A stretch of 64,000 bases of DNA, from positions 3,236,945-3,300,944 of the forward strand of contig JARCOQ010000017.1 in NCBI GenBank assembly GCA_029207755.1, written 5' to 3'. The stretch comes from Chamaea fasciata. Lineage: Eukaryota > Chordata > Aves > Passeriformes > Sylviidae. Of this stretch, positions 1 through 14,300 are shown piece by piece. A model generated the notes under the pieces. The model was given only the letters and a program-made list of their open reading frames with translations. It did no database searches and was not told the origin of the DNA. Position 1 is the first letter of the stretch. Every line of letters starts with the position of its first letter. Both the position numbers and the translations under genes were made by a program.

Positions 1-1015
1 TATAAGCCATGGAAAGAGTGTTACAGTATTAATCTGAGTTTTAAGTGCTATATAAATACCATAGTCACTTCCAGTTACAGTGGGCTTGATCCTTAAACCA
101 GGAGGTGAAAGGCCACCACTCAGGGCATTACAGTTTAAAAAAAAAAATATTAGATCAGAAGTCAAAAATCAGAGGTCCTGATACAGCTACCGGCAACTGA
201 AATCACATTAAAGCAAAAAAAGAAGGGCCAGAAGCAGGAAATCAGGAAGGTGATAGTTGAAATCTCAGTCCCAATGGATGTAGTGCTCTTCCATATTGAA
301 ACAGCTGAAGTCAGGAATGCAAACAAAACCATTCTAGTAAAAATATTTCACATACTTAAAAGGATTTCCTTGTGAATTTACTGAACTTCACTTTCCAAAT
401 CATTTTCTTAGGTATTTTCTTCCCCCAGCTGAAATAACAACAATGAGCTACTCTCACTAGTCCTTTCCTGTAGCCTTCCCACAACCAAAGCAGATCAGCA
501 GAAGAAACAATATGGAAAGAACAAGGCCTTGGTCATGGGGGTACTTTGAGGCTTCCTCTTGCTGAGACAAAGACCTCACCTGGCTGCGCTTTATTCCTCT
601 AGAGGAATAGCAGAATTGAGAGGGAAGGGGTGGGGGGAGAGAAGTGCAAGATTGTGAACTCCTGTTAAATGGCACAATCTGTTCTCCTGCACTGGGAGAG
701 TGTCCCAGACCTCCCTTGCACCAGATCTTGACACAACACGAGCCACCAGGACAGGCTGCCTCCCATTGTGCTCTGCCTTTTCAAAGCAAACACTGCTCAT
801 AACATGCATGTTTTAAAAAGGGTGTGCTCCCTTCACAGAAATGTTTTGGCACATGGATTTGGGCCAGAATCAACACAGATGAGTCTCCTGAGTTTTCTGC
901 CTTAAGAATTGTCACACACATGGCAAATGCTGTCAATCTGCTCATGAACATCCCTCCCTGCTCTCCCCTTTGGCGCCACGGTTATACCAGCACATAAATA
1001 TAGAACACAGAGTGT
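1..1015. other. Intergenic, no gene seen
   Basis: AT-rich noncoding DNA. Short open frames on both strands show no recognisable domain and no exon-like splice context. A TATA-like string lies near position 48 with no supporting promoter features. Nothing else is supported. Confidence 0.7.
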
Positions 1016-1017
1016 CT

Positions 1018-1185
1018 CAAATAGGAAGGGGCCCATAAAGATCACCGTGTTCAGCTCCCTGCTGCTCACAGAACCACCTACAACTAAACCTGAGAGCAGC
1101 CACCTGCTCAGTGGAGAACCTCTTCCTAATGCCCAACCTGAACTGTCCTGATGTAGTTTCAATCCATTTTCATGTGCCCACGATT
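1018..1185 (-). mobile_element. CR1 LINE 3'-end fragment, old and diverged
   Basis: The plus strand matches the reverse complement of the avian CR1 3' region in order: a GGAAGGGGCCCATAAAGATCA segment (1,024 onward), then a GAGAACCTCTTCCTAATGCCCAACCTGAAC-type segment (about 1,114-1,143), then a CTTCA-like stretch before a CCATTT tail. These are standard landmarks of CR1 fragments in bird genomes. The copy is 5'-truncated, lacks any reverse transcriptase frame and has many substitutions, so it is inactive. The call rests on remembered consensus; the subfamily is not assigned. Confidence 0.72.
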
Positions 1186-4100
1186 TAGATTTCAGCATGG
1201 AGCCCTGCTCTAGATTTGCCTGGAGTTTGAGGGAAAGGATTGTGTTCCATCACTGAATAGTGCATCATCAAAGAGAGCAGAAAATGAACAAACAAAGGGC
1301 AGAAAATGAAAGTCTATTGGGAACAGACTGGAGCTACAGGAAGCTTTTTGGAAAACAGCATTTTCCCCCTTTGGTTTCTTTGGGCCTGGTATAAGATCAG
1401 CACTCCCAGAGCAGCAGATCCGTTTCAGTGGCTAAGGAGAGATTTCCCCACAACACAAGTGGGCACACAAACATACACATGCAGCAGTAGCTGTATTGGA
1501 GAAATCAGAAATGCAAGAAGCAAATCAGGAAAACAGACAACACCTCCCCAGAAGATTGCTCCTGGCCTGGTGACCATGTCTGTCTGCCAAAATACAAGTT
1601 CTTCTCATCAACAACTCATTTTCTAGTCCAGGGTAAAGCTGCTGACAGCTCAGCTCTCTGTTCCTTTTGGGAGCAAAAGGTGCCTCGTGTCTGCACCAAC
1701 TGAAGCCAGTGGATCCTGCAGGCAGCAAGATCTATTGTGAATTGTAGCCTCTAAAAATTTTTCCCTTAGGATAATGTCAGGTACAGCTCCATGACAGTAA
1801 TTCTGGAGACAGTGTGGCTCTTGCAACCATGATGAGTAAATAGTGGCAGCCCAAGAGCTCATGGTATTGATTTTTCTGATAACTCTGCCTTTGTGCTCTG
1901 TGCTTCACCCTGACAAAGGTGTCTGTCGGGTTTTGCCAAGTCTGGATTGTAATTTTTCTGGAAGCAGCCACCTCAGATGAACATCACTGCCAAACCACAA
2001 TTAGCCAGAGGCATTGTCAGATTCTCAACAGCTTTCTCTTAAAAGGGAGCATGTCAAAAGGAAACTGGCCAAAGAGGTAATCTCCACAACCATGGAAAAA
2101 CACTCCCAGGAAGAGAAGTTCCCTGGCTTCCTCTACAAGTACGTTGCTGAAGTAGCACCATGTTCATATTTCTATTCACAATAAGCTGCCTATTCTATAC
2201 CCCTATTTCTATTCACAGTGAGCCCCTGCAGGCCTTTCTCCCAGATGAGGCATTACCTTACCCTGCTTTGCTTCCACCCTCAGTGATGGCTGCCATTCCC
2301 AAGGAAACCAAAGGGAAGGATACTGCTTGCAAACAACTTTCCCAAAGCTGCAGTTCTTTGCCCAGAACTGTCACGGAGCTCCTGAGGTAGAACACAAGCC
2401 CCTGCATTTATGTATATCTTGGTGATTCGAGGCATTCCACACCTGCACAACGAAAATTAATTTTGCTTGTTACATCAGCTTCTGTGGGGTTGTGGATGTC
2501 TATTCCCATTTCCTGCTCTTGGGTTCCACTGATGAACATTAGGTGCTGTGGAGGGCAGAAGGAAAAGCAAATGCAAATAAAGGAAGGGCTTTGTATACAT
2601 CCCCAAAAGAGCAGACAGAAAAGGTCAGATAACACATATTAAAAACAAATAGCTGGAAAAATAAACAGGATGCCTTGAAAATGAACCAGATGAGTCAAAA
2701 GGGACAGGAGGAATCTAAAAAGAAAAAAAAAAAGTAATGAAAGGGAACGTAGGAGAACATGGTTAAGCAAGATTGTTCCAACAGGAAACTCAGCTCCAGC
2801 AGAAAGCAGTAACACACCTCTACAGAGGAAAAAACAGTTGCGCAGAAATAATATAAGGAAAAAAAATAAGGCCATAAATTCACTCAGAGGTCCAAGATTC
2901 CTTGGAGGAGTGGTGGAGAAACATTCTATAAACCAAAGATGCTGTTTTCACAAATCCTCGTCCAGGGCTGGGGGATTGGGGATTTCTGTTTGTCTCCTCC
3001 ATGTCCCAAGCCATCTGCATTGCCATATTTGTTTGACAAGGTGTGTATATACAGCAAGCTCTCTGGGTCACTGAATACAAGGCAGAGCTGGTTTCCCATG
3101 AAACCTTTTACAAGAACTAGAAGATTTTGAATAAATATGACAGCTTGAACAAAAATGTTGCTTTATGTCAGAAATGGAGATAACTGAAGAAGCTGCAATC
3201 CCAAAGCTGAAATAACACTCCATGGGACTAAATCTCCCATTGTCCTGTCCCTGGTAAAACACACAGCCTGCTCTTTGCTCTGGGGGCTGTATCCATCGAC
3301 CTGGCTCAGGGAATTTTAAAAGGCCTTGCTGTCATGTCCTATTGAAAAATAAATACACTTTGAGACCTCAGAATCTTTTGCTAAACAGAATAGTTGTTTT
3401 CCCAGTCCAAGAGCAATATTCTCCTTGCTGCTAAATTCTGTCCTGCTTTGGAACCCCACAGCTTGTTCTCTGGATGTTGATTTTAAACCAGCTTTCATGG
3501 GCAGCTGCAGTAAATAAACCCCTCAGCTGGTTTTCCATTCCACAGGGGGTGGGAGGGACAGGTCAGGTCCCACACTGCAGAGATCCTGCTCCAGCAGAGT
3601 CAGGCACTGGGAGCTGTATGTGAACCCCTCAGATCTCAGCTGAGCTGCCACACCAGGGCCTGAAAACTTCCATATGCCTGAGCTGGATTCCTTCCCTAAA
3701 TTCATCACACACGTTGCTGATGAGAGTGTGATGAGGTGAAGAGGCACTGGGACAAGAGCAGGACATCTCCAAAGCCGCTATGAACCAAAAAAAGAGCAGT
3801 AGGTACTGCAGTGAAGGCAAAGGAAGAGAAGGCAGTCTGTATTATCAACAGAAAGTTGGAGTTTAATCAGTTAAACCTGTCAGAGCCTAACCATTATATG
3901 GCCGTGCTGGTAATCATCCCGAAGTGTATTTTAATGTCAACATCTGTATTGTTTGCATGCCTTTAACATAAAACTATAGTTCAGCTAGGGGGTTATGGCA
4001 GGATTGTTACTTTCTGATCGTTTTATTTGGTTTATTTGAGGGCTGCAAAACAGTAAAATCTTTCAAGAAAACAAAAGTTAGGAGATTATGAAAAATCTCC

Positions 4101-6130
4101 ATGCCTTTAAAAATGTATTTTATAAATGAATAAAAGGCAGAAATGCAATATACCTAATTGAAAGTAGAAGGTTAATGCTGGATGAAAGGCAATAATTTTG
4201 CTCCATGTTGCACAAAGACTCACACAGAGTTTGGAACATCCCAGACATGAAGTTAGTGAGCTCATCCTTTTCTGAAAAAACCTGTTTTGTGGGGAAGTAC
4301 CCAAAAGGAAGGTCCAGTTGTGAGAATTCCTGAGCTATCAATTTAACCAGAGTCAGAGCTGAAGGGTTTAAGCATTTAATATTAAGAAATATCCATGATC
4401 AAGGCAAGGTAATAATTTTGAAATGATGTAAAATAGATATTGCCCATATTTGATACATGGTGAAGTGGCACACGACAGAAATACAAACATATTAACCCCA
4501 AAAATCTAATCAAAATTATATATTGCTTTTGGTGAGAGGTGGATTTAAGGGCCCACAATGACCAGGAAAATGGAACAACAGAAATACACTGCTCTTTTCC
4601 TTTCCTATAAACTTACATGGAGCAAATAGGAAAACAGGACAGCCACAGCACACCAGGAACCAATGGTCTGAATAATGCTCTGAAATAATTCTGGCAAATT
4701 CCCCAGTCCAGACCAGTTAGCCTAAAAGCAGAAAATCTCTAGTGACTTCAAGTAGTTCTCAAACAAGTTATTTGAATTAGTTGAGATACCATTTATAAAG
4801 TGTCTGTCTTCATGCTATAAAAGCATCATCATTTCAAAATTCAGACAGGAATTGGAGATGTGAGCTCTGCAACTTTCTCTCCAAACTGCTTTGCTTGTGG
4901 TCTTGGGGACTAACCCACATAAATATGAATATAATTAGATATTTAGAAATAGCAAAGAGAGTTCATTTGTTACAGAAATCTACAAAGAAGAAAGGGTTTT
5001 ATAATCTGGTTTTGGATTTTAAATTGGATTCTTCGTTGTCTGAAGTCTGTTAGTCATTATTCCCTGGGTGCAGTGCTTGAATTGACGTCTGCAAGGGTTT
5101 GTGTATGTATATGCCTCTAAGAAAACATTCTGAATAGTGAGATTCCCCAGGGAGTGCTGACACAAATAAAGGACACAACATATTTTATCTATTAGAAACA
5201 CTTCAGGCTTTTAAGTAGTGCCAAAACCCACAATTAAATCAATATTAGACCCATAAGAAGAGATGATTCAGAAAAAGTTCTTCCCAGTAATGCACAGGTG
5301 GGTATTTGCATTGTGGGAAGAAGCCAAATGGAAATGATTTTAACTCTGAACATGCAGAATGTTTCCTGGGACTGACAATGATCCAAAGCTATCTTATTCC
5401 AAAATTGCAGCCCAGTTCTAGAAACTCTTAGGTGAAAGTAACTCTTTCCCAAAATAAAGATTTATGATAGAGAAAAATGTTCAGACTGTGCGTGTTCTAG
5501 GTGTTATTCAGAAGACAGATGTACAAGAACCTTAGCTCCAGAGAAATGAGGAATCTACAAAAAGTATCTTGAGAAATCCACCTTTTTTAACAGGAGGGAT
5601 TCTTTTCTAAACATCATTTTCCCTTTTTGTCTAATTTTCACATTTCACCTTTCAGCTTTTCACTTTGAATTGAGTTTTGAACACTTTTGCAACAATTTTC
5701 TTCTTCATTCTGGCCATGAAGGTGTCCAGAAGTCTGGGTATATTATCGTAGGAAAAGCACCTGAGCGCTCTCTGTGACCACAGTAAGACACCTTTGGGAC
5801 AGCATTTGAGATTCTATGGAAAAATTATGCCACCTCAGTGATTTCTGAGGAAGGGGAAATGAAGAATTGATCTGGCCATTATTATCTGAAATATAGCACC
5901 CACTACATTAGTCAACAGTGTCCCAACTCCCCTTCCCAGCTTCAGTCTGCCGCTCTCTGCAGCCAGGCTTGTCAGTGCTAAAGGCAACTGTGCTCATTCT
6001 GTTGTTCAAAGAACAACAGATGTCACCAATAATCTCATATCTCTGCATCAGCTCCTGGAAGCAGGTGCATTTATTTTTTCCTGCACCTGCAATGATGCAT
6101 GCAAGTGTGCAGGGACTGGAAAAAAGCATT
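1186..6130. other. Intergenic, no gene seen
   Basis: AT-rich noncoding DNA with A-rich and T-rich short tracts, for example a purine run near 2,717-2,733. A near-duplicate short phrase (ATTTCTATTCACA, about 2,168-2,218) appears twice. The stretch about 3,890-4,040 has few low-complexity runs and could be conserved noncoding DNA, but that cannot be judged without alignment. No exon, RNA gene or promoter could be supported. Confidence 0.65.
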
Positions 6131-6139
6131 TTGCAAATT

Positions 6140-6730
6140 TTACCCGTTTAGACGAACCCCGCTCCTTGCAGAGAACCGAAGGAAATAACTTGTGCCTAAA
6201 GATATTATGGAAGGAGCTGCTGAACAAATTCCTGTCTCTAACCAGGACAAGGCACAGATCAGTCTTGGCTTTGCCCTGAGAACAATTTGCATCATTATTT
6301 GTCCTGAAATGGCGTGTGTCCCTTGGTACAGACGTCTGCACGCGTCCCTTATCTCTAACTTGTTCTTCCAGTCATCTGACATTGAAATTTCCAACGTGCT
6401 GGAAGACTTCTGCAGTGCCAGTGAGCCTCGCTTCTGATCCACATTTTCCCATCTGCCTAGCTGCAATTTTGGCTTATCCATTTTCTCCCACTCCTGGGAA
6501 AAAACACCCAATTGTTTTCCTTGTTTAGCTGTGGAAGTGCAGAGTCCCAGGTATGACCTGGTGCTGTGAAAGCACAGGCAGCAGAGACCACACCAGAGGA
6601 GAGCAGCTGACGTGAGGACAAGTCTCGCTGTGGACCTTGATCCTTCCCCTTCCATGGAACAGAAGAGACACACAAAAATTAAACAAGTCTTGTTTTGACC
6701 TCCACAATGGTATTTAATGTGCCTGTTCAC
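6140..6730 (-). other. Unassigned long open frame (196 codons), probably not coding
   Basis: This is the longest open frame in the desert outside the tandem repeats. It starts at an ATG near 6,730 and runs to a stop near 6,140. The translation has a short Cys/Leu-rich stretch near residues 40-60 and otherwise low-complexity composition; I recognise no family. Other open frames overlap it on both strands, which usually means a locally stop-poor stretch, not a gene. The block 6,140-6,440 keeps ten CpGs, more than the neighbouring DNA, so it might be a regulatory or exonic remnant. By a rough estimate, one open frame this long in 64 kb is not very surprising. Confidence 0.2.
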
Positions 6731-9700
6731 TGAAACTGTTCGTGTTTGTTCCTCAAACTGTTTTTAATCAGTATTTAGTTTGGAAATGCTTGCACAGAAG
6801 ACATCTGGAAGAACAAGAAGGGCCAGTCCAGGGGTCTGTGCATGTCATGGCACTTGTCTATGGATTGGTCTATCAAATAAAGTTGTGAAATGGTAGTTTA
6901 TGTTCCATTAAGAAGAGGTGGGGATAATTAAAAGCAAAGCAACAGAAGAACAAACAGTGGAGACAGATGTTTTCCAGATTTGCTTGACAAATTAATGAAA
7001 TATTTAAAGCCCTATAGTCTCCTTCACATCACTGGTTTTTTGCGAATATTTCACAAAGGTCAAGTTTCCCAGCATCCTGAGAAAACCGGGGTCTGTAAAT
7101 AGGAAAGCACTATTGCAGAAGGTGAAACATCTACAGCCAACTCACAGGCAGCCCCAAGGAGACTCAGAGAAGGCAAAAACACCTTCCAGAAACCCCATCT
7201 TTGCTACATTTACTTTTCATCTTGTCCCAGCATTCCTTATGCACCAAACTCCAAAATTAAATGGATATTATGGGCACACAAATATTTTACCAACTTAAAA
7301 ATAAATTTGAAAGCAATCCTTTCATTTCTGTATCCTTCAAATGTAAAACAGCTTCTTGTTTCTGTGCATCTGAATTATTAATAAGATTAGGGGTTAGACG
7401 CCATGGGTTTCATTAATTAAATCAACTTTAAATATACATATACAAATAATAACATTTTTGTCATCAGTTTGGCATCCTCAAAGGAGAGACAGACAAGATT
7501 GCCTTAGAAAATTTACCTTCTCCCTTGCTTTAATTTAAAGTATTTCTTTGTATGGCAAATGGAGATTACAGTGGAAGAGAGGTTTAGAGGCTGCAGGTAG
7601 AAGTCCAAATTCCCAGATTTAGCTGAACAAGTTTGTTTTAACATTCCTCTCCCCGCTCTGTATTTTCAGCTGGGTATGCTGGAAAATCTGGTGCTCAGTT
7701 TCCACTGGCGCCCAGATCCCACTTTGACTCAGTTGTGATCTTTACCATTCCTTCCTATCTTGCTGCAAATGTTTCTGAACGGTAATAAAAATGTAGACAG
7801 ATTGAAGGACTAAAGAACCGCAAAGGATAAATGCACAGAAGAGAGAAAAGTTCAGAGGGAAAGAGACGTAACCATATTCTAAAATACCTCAGAATAAAGA
7901 ATTCTTTGTAAAGGAATTTTGCCATCAGTCTCTATAACACTTTCCCATTCATTCCAATGGAGATGCAAAAGTGTGGCATGAAAACACAGCTTTGGGAATC
8001 ATTGCCAGCCTTGGAACACAATACACAGCACAAAGAAATTTCAAATTAAGGCGTCAAATTAGGAAAATGTTCTTAATAGAAATGAGAGCGAGAGAGAAAG
8101 ACAGCAAAATTCCCCAAGGGACAAGGCTTCATCACTGCACAAACCAGAGAAGGGACATACACAGAAATGATGTCAATAATCCACCAATACAGGGCTCCAG
8201 TCCAACCTGGTCCACCTCCACCAGCTGCCTTTCCCTCTTGGATATTAAATTCTAACACAGAAGAACATACATGAACCACAGCAAACAACCCATCCAAAAT
8301 AGTTCTGGGGGCTTTGTGTTAAAATGGCAGAGGTCTTTGAAAACCAAATGGAATCATATGGATGCGTAAGGCCAAGTAGCAGTAAAGGCAAGCTGGGTGC
8401 CTCAAAAGACTCGGTGGTGTGGGACATGTGAAGAGATGATGAAAGGCAGGATGAACAATTAAGGCTGATTTATAACACGTGACAACCATAAATGCCTCTG
8501 CACTGGGGCTAATCTAAAGCAGCAATGAAAAGAGATGACAAGAAGATAGACAGGAATGTGAGCAGTGCATGAAAAGCCGTGGATCACATGGAGCCTGGGC
8601 TGTGCTGGGATGGCGACTCATTTGAAATGCAGGGAAATAGGATACATAAACTAGAAACCCAGTTGTGTTTTGTTTGGGGGTCTTGTTTATTTGTTTTGCA
8701 TTTGAGAACAAATTGGGCTGCAAAAAGAGATTATGTCACTGTGGTTTGGACCTCATTCCAAATACAAATCAGCCACAAAACGGGTATAAACAAAACCTGC
8801 ACGTTCATGAATCCAATTCTAGGATGCTTCTTTGCCAACAGCAGGAGGAACTTTTATTTAATTGACCTTCTCCTCAGCATCTTGGGGCACCTTTTCTCTC
8901 CAGCACTGCCAAAAAGCAGAGAACCCTGTATCACCAGATGGGAATCCTAGAATCACTCTAGGGAACCTTAAAGTGCTATTTTTTCATTTGCAGGGCTTGC
9001 TACCTCACAGTCCTACAAGATTTTCCAGGTCAAGTTCATTCACCATCCTGTCACACGAAAATCTAAACCACCCCATGAATGCACCACACAGGTGGTGCCT
9101 TAGGAATGTGCTGCCACAAGGGCGCTGTGAGTCTCGAGGTACTGCATAGATCATTCTCCATAAGTACTGATTTTGGAGTGTGAAACAGCCTCTAAATATC
9201 CCTGAACTGCAGGAGCATGTTTGCACATACAGGTAGATGAGACGTTTAATAGCAAGGAGATTTTGTCACAAAGCCAATGTATTTTCCCTGCATGTCATCC
9301 ATGCCTGGCACTGCCAGCAGTGACACTGGAAATTCTAGACAAAGACCAGACTCTGGTCTACTGTTTATAGGCACTAGAAAAGAAGGATTAATCTTCTGAT
9401 TGTGACTGGCAGAGACATTTAGCTTCATCCTTTGTTAGGCTTCTTTTCCACTTGGAAATGATCTGGAAAAGTGCAGTGGATATAGCCAAGGGAGTGCCTG
9501 TGTTTACATTTGTAGCTGTTCTTGGGCACATGCAGCAATAAATTACTCTAATTTAAAGAGCAGCCTTCTGACAACTTCAGAATTATGATTTAGCTCCACA
9601 AAGGAAACATATGAACATGATGCTTCCCATGGTAAATCAGCCAAGACTTCATCTCTTTTTGCATGAGGATCCTGCCTGACATAACTAGGCACAGATCCTT

Positions 9701-12700
9701 ATATGGCTTGAGAATGAAGAGGAATTTCAGTCTCTATTTTTAGCTGTGCCATAGTTATACCTTTTTGCCTTTTTTTTTTTTTTTAAATTTTGCAGCCGTG
9801 TCACCAGAGCTCAGCTCCTTTCAGTGACGACCTTTCCTCAAGGATCTCAAACATCATCTGAGTAAACCTTCCAGGGAAGCATTTTCCTGGGAGAGAAGAG
9901 AAACTCTGTAGATAAGGTCTACAGAAGAGTAAAGGAAGGTCATGGAGAACCAGTGCTCATGGACACATGCAGGCTTTAGGTTTGTTTGGAGCCAAGGTGC
10001 ATTTGTTTTAAACCCAGCATTAGCATAGGCTTAAACCCAGGACTTATATGTTCCCAAAGACACACAGCTCATTTGTTAATTTTCTAACTCTTCCTCATAT
10101 TATTATGAATTTACACTAAATACACAAGATGAAGACAAAATTATCCAAGGAAAGGTGAAGAAGCAGCAGAATATGCAGAGGAGAGAGGCTTTTCTGTTCT
10201 GTCCTCTTTCCTTTTTCAACCCTCTTTAGTAATTTTAAAAATAACCCCAAACAGGCCACAAGCTATTGCAGCACCTTATCATACCACCTTAGAAACCAAC
10301 CTTAGAAACACATTTCCAGAACAAAATCTACCTTGCAAGTAATTTTGTGTTTCGGCATTAAGAGCAGGATAAGATGTGTTAGATATCAAACCTCCAGGCA
10401 TGGAGTCATTCAAGAGGAAACGTTCAGAGAACCCTGTATTCCACCTCACCATAGATGCTTAATTTTTACTGGTGAATAGTCTCCTTTGGATGCTTTCTCA
10501 CAGCTTTCTCACTACAATGAAAAACAGACGCTCATGAATTTACAGTGACACCCAAGATGTCTCCATACTAATCAGTGAGAAATACTTCCAAATACACATT
10601 TGGTATAAATTTAATAATACAAATATTGTTAGATTTTAAAAAAAAAGCCTCCTATAAAAATACTGAATTACATTTTTAAGTGAGTCACAGTTTATATCTG
10701 AGTATACAGTCTGGGGTGACTCGAAGGTCCCTTCTTTTCACAAATGCTCAGCTTCAATTTGCTGAAAATCAGGCCTGGATGTGCTGTGGGAAAGTGAGCA
10801 TTCACAAATGGAGGCATCCCAAAGCAACAGGAACTTCTGAACAATGCTGGGCACTGCACAGTCCACAGACCTGATCAGACTTCTGGAACACGGCTCCCAA
10901 AAGTAGAAGGAAGAGATAATGCTGCTCTTCTGTTAAGCAGCTCAGAATCTTCTGGACTGCACAGATATGTCCACAACACACCTTGGGGTGCAAGCACTGA
11001 GAGTTCACAAGCACAAGTTTTGTGTGCAAATTAGTCCCTGGCCAAGCCGTTTTGTTCCTTTTTCCACACTCTCTGCTCAAAGGCAGAGAATGTCTCAGTG
11101 GAAGTGATGGAGAATCCCATCTGGGTATCTCGTTCTGATATGAAGATCTGACAGAAGACAATCCTTAAGAGTCACTCTCTCCTAGTCCTTCTCTGGGATA
11201 ACTTTGGGAGTGTCTGAGCAGTCAGGATACAAACAGGCCTCCATCAACACCCTCTAAACCAGAGGTGGATTAGTGCACAGTTCTACCAGGCCTGTCTCTA
11301 AACGTGTAACTTAATCAGCTCTTGGATATTATCCAATTCCATCGACCATCCTGCTTCAGTTTCTCAGGATGACTGGACAGCCTGTGTCTGGATCCAGCCC
11401 TTAGTAAGACTTCAATTCTGAGCTCCATTTCCCAACCAAGACCTTTTTATATCCCAGTTTTGGCCTTGTTTTCTTCATTTCTTGCCCGGACCCAGTGTCA
11501 CAGACCACCACTGAAACACGCCCACCACTTGAAATCTGGTGTTCCATCAGACTGAGTGGAAGTTGTCCAGCAAATAACAGCAGCCTCTGTTAACCACAGC
11601 AAAAGTGTGGCTTTCTGCACTGTTCCTCCTTATTCCTGCTCCTCCTAATGTGGGATTGGTGGTTTATTCAGCCTTTTATGTAATCCAACATTCAGTCTCT
11701 GTGTAGCCTCAGTTTTGTCTGCATTCAGCACAGCTCATTTTTCATCATCTTCTCACTGGAGATTAGGATGCTGAAGAATACATGTCAATCAAATGACCTA
11801 CTTTTTTTTTTTTTTTTTTTTTTTTAAGATAGCAACTCCTAAGGGTGAAGTGCAGAACTCCAGTTTAATTAGCAGGCTTGCATAGCTCTGTGATGAGGCT
11901 TCAAGGGGATGAGGGGAAAGGGAGCCCTTGTTTCTTGCCTCTGTCTAGACAGTGGCATTGAATCTTTTCCAAAAGCCTGATCCTCAGCAGCCTCTTCAGC
12001 GACACTTAGTTGAATGAGCAGTTTGCCATGGCCCTGTCAGTGTTTCCCCTGAGATATAAGAATTATAAAAAAAGGTGTTTGCTCAACATGCTGCACAAGG
12101 CATATGGCTGAGACGCAGTTAAAGCTACAATAAACACAGAAAGCTGCTCCACAGATCAGAACTCCCTGTTTTACAGTTCTACCTGCACATTTACTGCACC
12201 TAGACACACACACAGAGCCCCAAAACATGGAAGTAAACACCAGTCTGCTATTCCAGGTACCTTTAACAAGACGGTCTTTCACCTTTAAATATTCAGAAGG
12301 CCATTGGGAAATGCCAGTTTCTTTCAAATGCTTGTCTGAAAGACTCAGGCATCGCCAGCACTTGTGTGAGATGCAGACAGCCATGGGACATCCAAACACT
12401 GTCCCAGTGGGGAGCTAGGCTGAAGAATGCACTGCTGTTCTCTGCCATAATTAGCACAGCTGCAGTTCTTGTCACCCACATAGGTGTATCATCAGCTCAT
12501 ATGAAGCTAAAAAAACCTTACTGAATAATAGAAGCAGCCAAGGATAGAAGACCCAAAGCTGTTCTTGCTGAGAGCTGTGAGTTTACAATCCCAGATTCAA
12601 ACTCCTCGGGTCTGTGTCAGGCTTTAATTTGTACAACACAGTCTCTCTTTGATTTGATATTCTCCTCATCTTTAAAGTCTTCATTCTTATAACTCATGCA

Positions 12701-14000
12701 GGCAAAATACTTATCAATACTAGCTGAAGGTTCATTTGCACACAAAGAATGAGCTGGAGTTTGAAATATGTGATCCCTCTAAGCAGTAGTGTCAGCGAAC
12801 GGGTTAATTTAATTCAATCGCATCAATTTATATGTTTATTAGTTCCTGTTACCTCCTGGCTGTTGCTGGGTAGTGGAGAGGATCAAACAGAGATGCTGAG
12901 CTAGGATTTAAGATTTCTTCACGTTGCATTTATATGAACTTCCCTCACGTCAGCTGAGGGTCTTAGCAGACTTCAGAGCCACACTCAAAACACGCCCCAA
13001 AGACTATGAATTAGGTAAAGGAAAATTGTAATGGTATTGATATCCTTGTATTACAGTGATATTGAGGGGGATGTAGGCCTCACTTTAGGCACAAAGCCCT
13101 CAGATACTTTGGGAGATTTACTACATGAAATATAACCAAGGTGCTACATGAAAGAAAACGGTCGGTTTGTCATTGATACAAGCATGCAACATTTAAATTG
13201 TGCAATTCAGTGGTTATTGTGTCTCTCAGGGTGAGCACCAGGTCTGACACTCTAGTGACAAAATTAGCCTTTTGCAAGTCCCTACAGGCCTGACCTTTGA
13301 GAGAAAACATTTATAAGCCAAATCAGTTCTTGCAGCGGCATTAGAAAATAGTTTTCCATCTTACTAATTACAAAAAGTATTGTATCCATACCAGAGCAAA
13401 CAAAAACCTCATCTGAACAGGCTGAGAATACTTATGTCGGTGCCTGTTCAGTTCCAGTGCTCTCAGCAGATGTAAAGCAGCTGTGCTTTTCTGCTTGTGC
13501 GCCAGGAACGTGACTGGAATGGTTTAACCAGAGAAACCCTGCTTCCCTCCTCCATATTTTCCCTTCCTCTTGGCACCGCCTTCTCATTCTTCTGCTCAAT
13601 TGTTCCTTTAATCCATGAAAGCAGTGCAATGACGAGGCTCTTTCATGTAGATCTCATTCACATTGGCAATGCCCTTCATCTCCTCACTCCCTTCCTGAGG
13701 CACATCAGAGTTTGTGGCTTTTGCTCTTTCACTATTGATCTTCAGTGGCGCAGGCTGTTGGGAAGGGGGTTGTGGCCTGTGGTGTGGTACACACAGAAAA
13801 GGCAGTCTGAGGACTTTTCCAGGTTCATTGGGACTGCGAGAACCAAAGGGATGTACCCAGACTGGTGCCTTTCTGTAACCACAGCTGTAGGAAATCTGTT
13901 TGGGGGTTTTTATTGAGTAGAGTCTGAAGCTGCAAAGACTTTAACACGACGATGACTCTGTCACTGTGGTCCCTTATCACTTTGATCCATACCCGGCCTG
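6731..14000. other. Intergenic, no gene seen
   Basis: Noncoding DNA with homopolymer tracts (T15 at 9,770-9,784; T24 at 11,802-11,825). A stretch with retained CpGs and TAAT motifs lies at 12,781-12,860 and is discussed as a possible conserved element. Open frames up to about 139 codons are present (for example 13,497-13,916 on the plus strand), but none shows a recognisable domain. Confidence 0.65.
11802..11825. repeat. Poly(T) tract, 24 nt
   Basis: An uninterrupted run of 24 thymines. No retrotransposon body was recognised next to it, so it is called only as simple low-complexity sequence. Confidence 0.95.
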
Positions 14001-14002
14001 CT

Positions 14003-14300
14003 CCTTGTAGAATAATCCACAAAATTATGGAATGGTCTGGGTTGCAAAGGACCTTAAAGTTCATCTTATCCCACTCCCTGCCATGGGCAAGGACACCTTA
14101 CCCTATCCCAGGTTGCTCCAAGCCCCATCCAGCCTGGCCTTGGACACTTCCATGGCAGCCACAGCTTCTCTGGACAACCTGTGCCAATGTCTCACCACCC
14201 TCTGAGTAAAGAATTTCATCCTAACATCTAATCTAAATCTCCCCTATTTTAGTTTAAAAGTGTCCCCTCCTGTCCTACCATCATCTGCCCATGTAAATTC
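14003..14300 (-). mobile_element. CR1 LINE 3'-end fragment, well preserved
   Basis: This is the clearest transposon in the window. On the plus strand it reads as the reverse complement of a CR1 3' end. It opens with an AATTATGGAATGGTCTGGGTT landmark and CCTTAAAGTTCATC. It continues through CCATGGGCAAGGACACC, CAGGTTGCTCCAAGCCCCAT, CAGCCTGGCCTTGGACACTTCC and GACAACCTGTGCCAATGTCTC. It ends with AGTAAAGAATTTCATCCTAA and a TCCTGTCCTACCATCATCTGCCC tail segment. All are hallmark avian CR1 segments in the right order. The copy is about 300 bp, 5'-truncated and lacks coding capacity. Similarity fades after about 14,300. Confidence 0.93.
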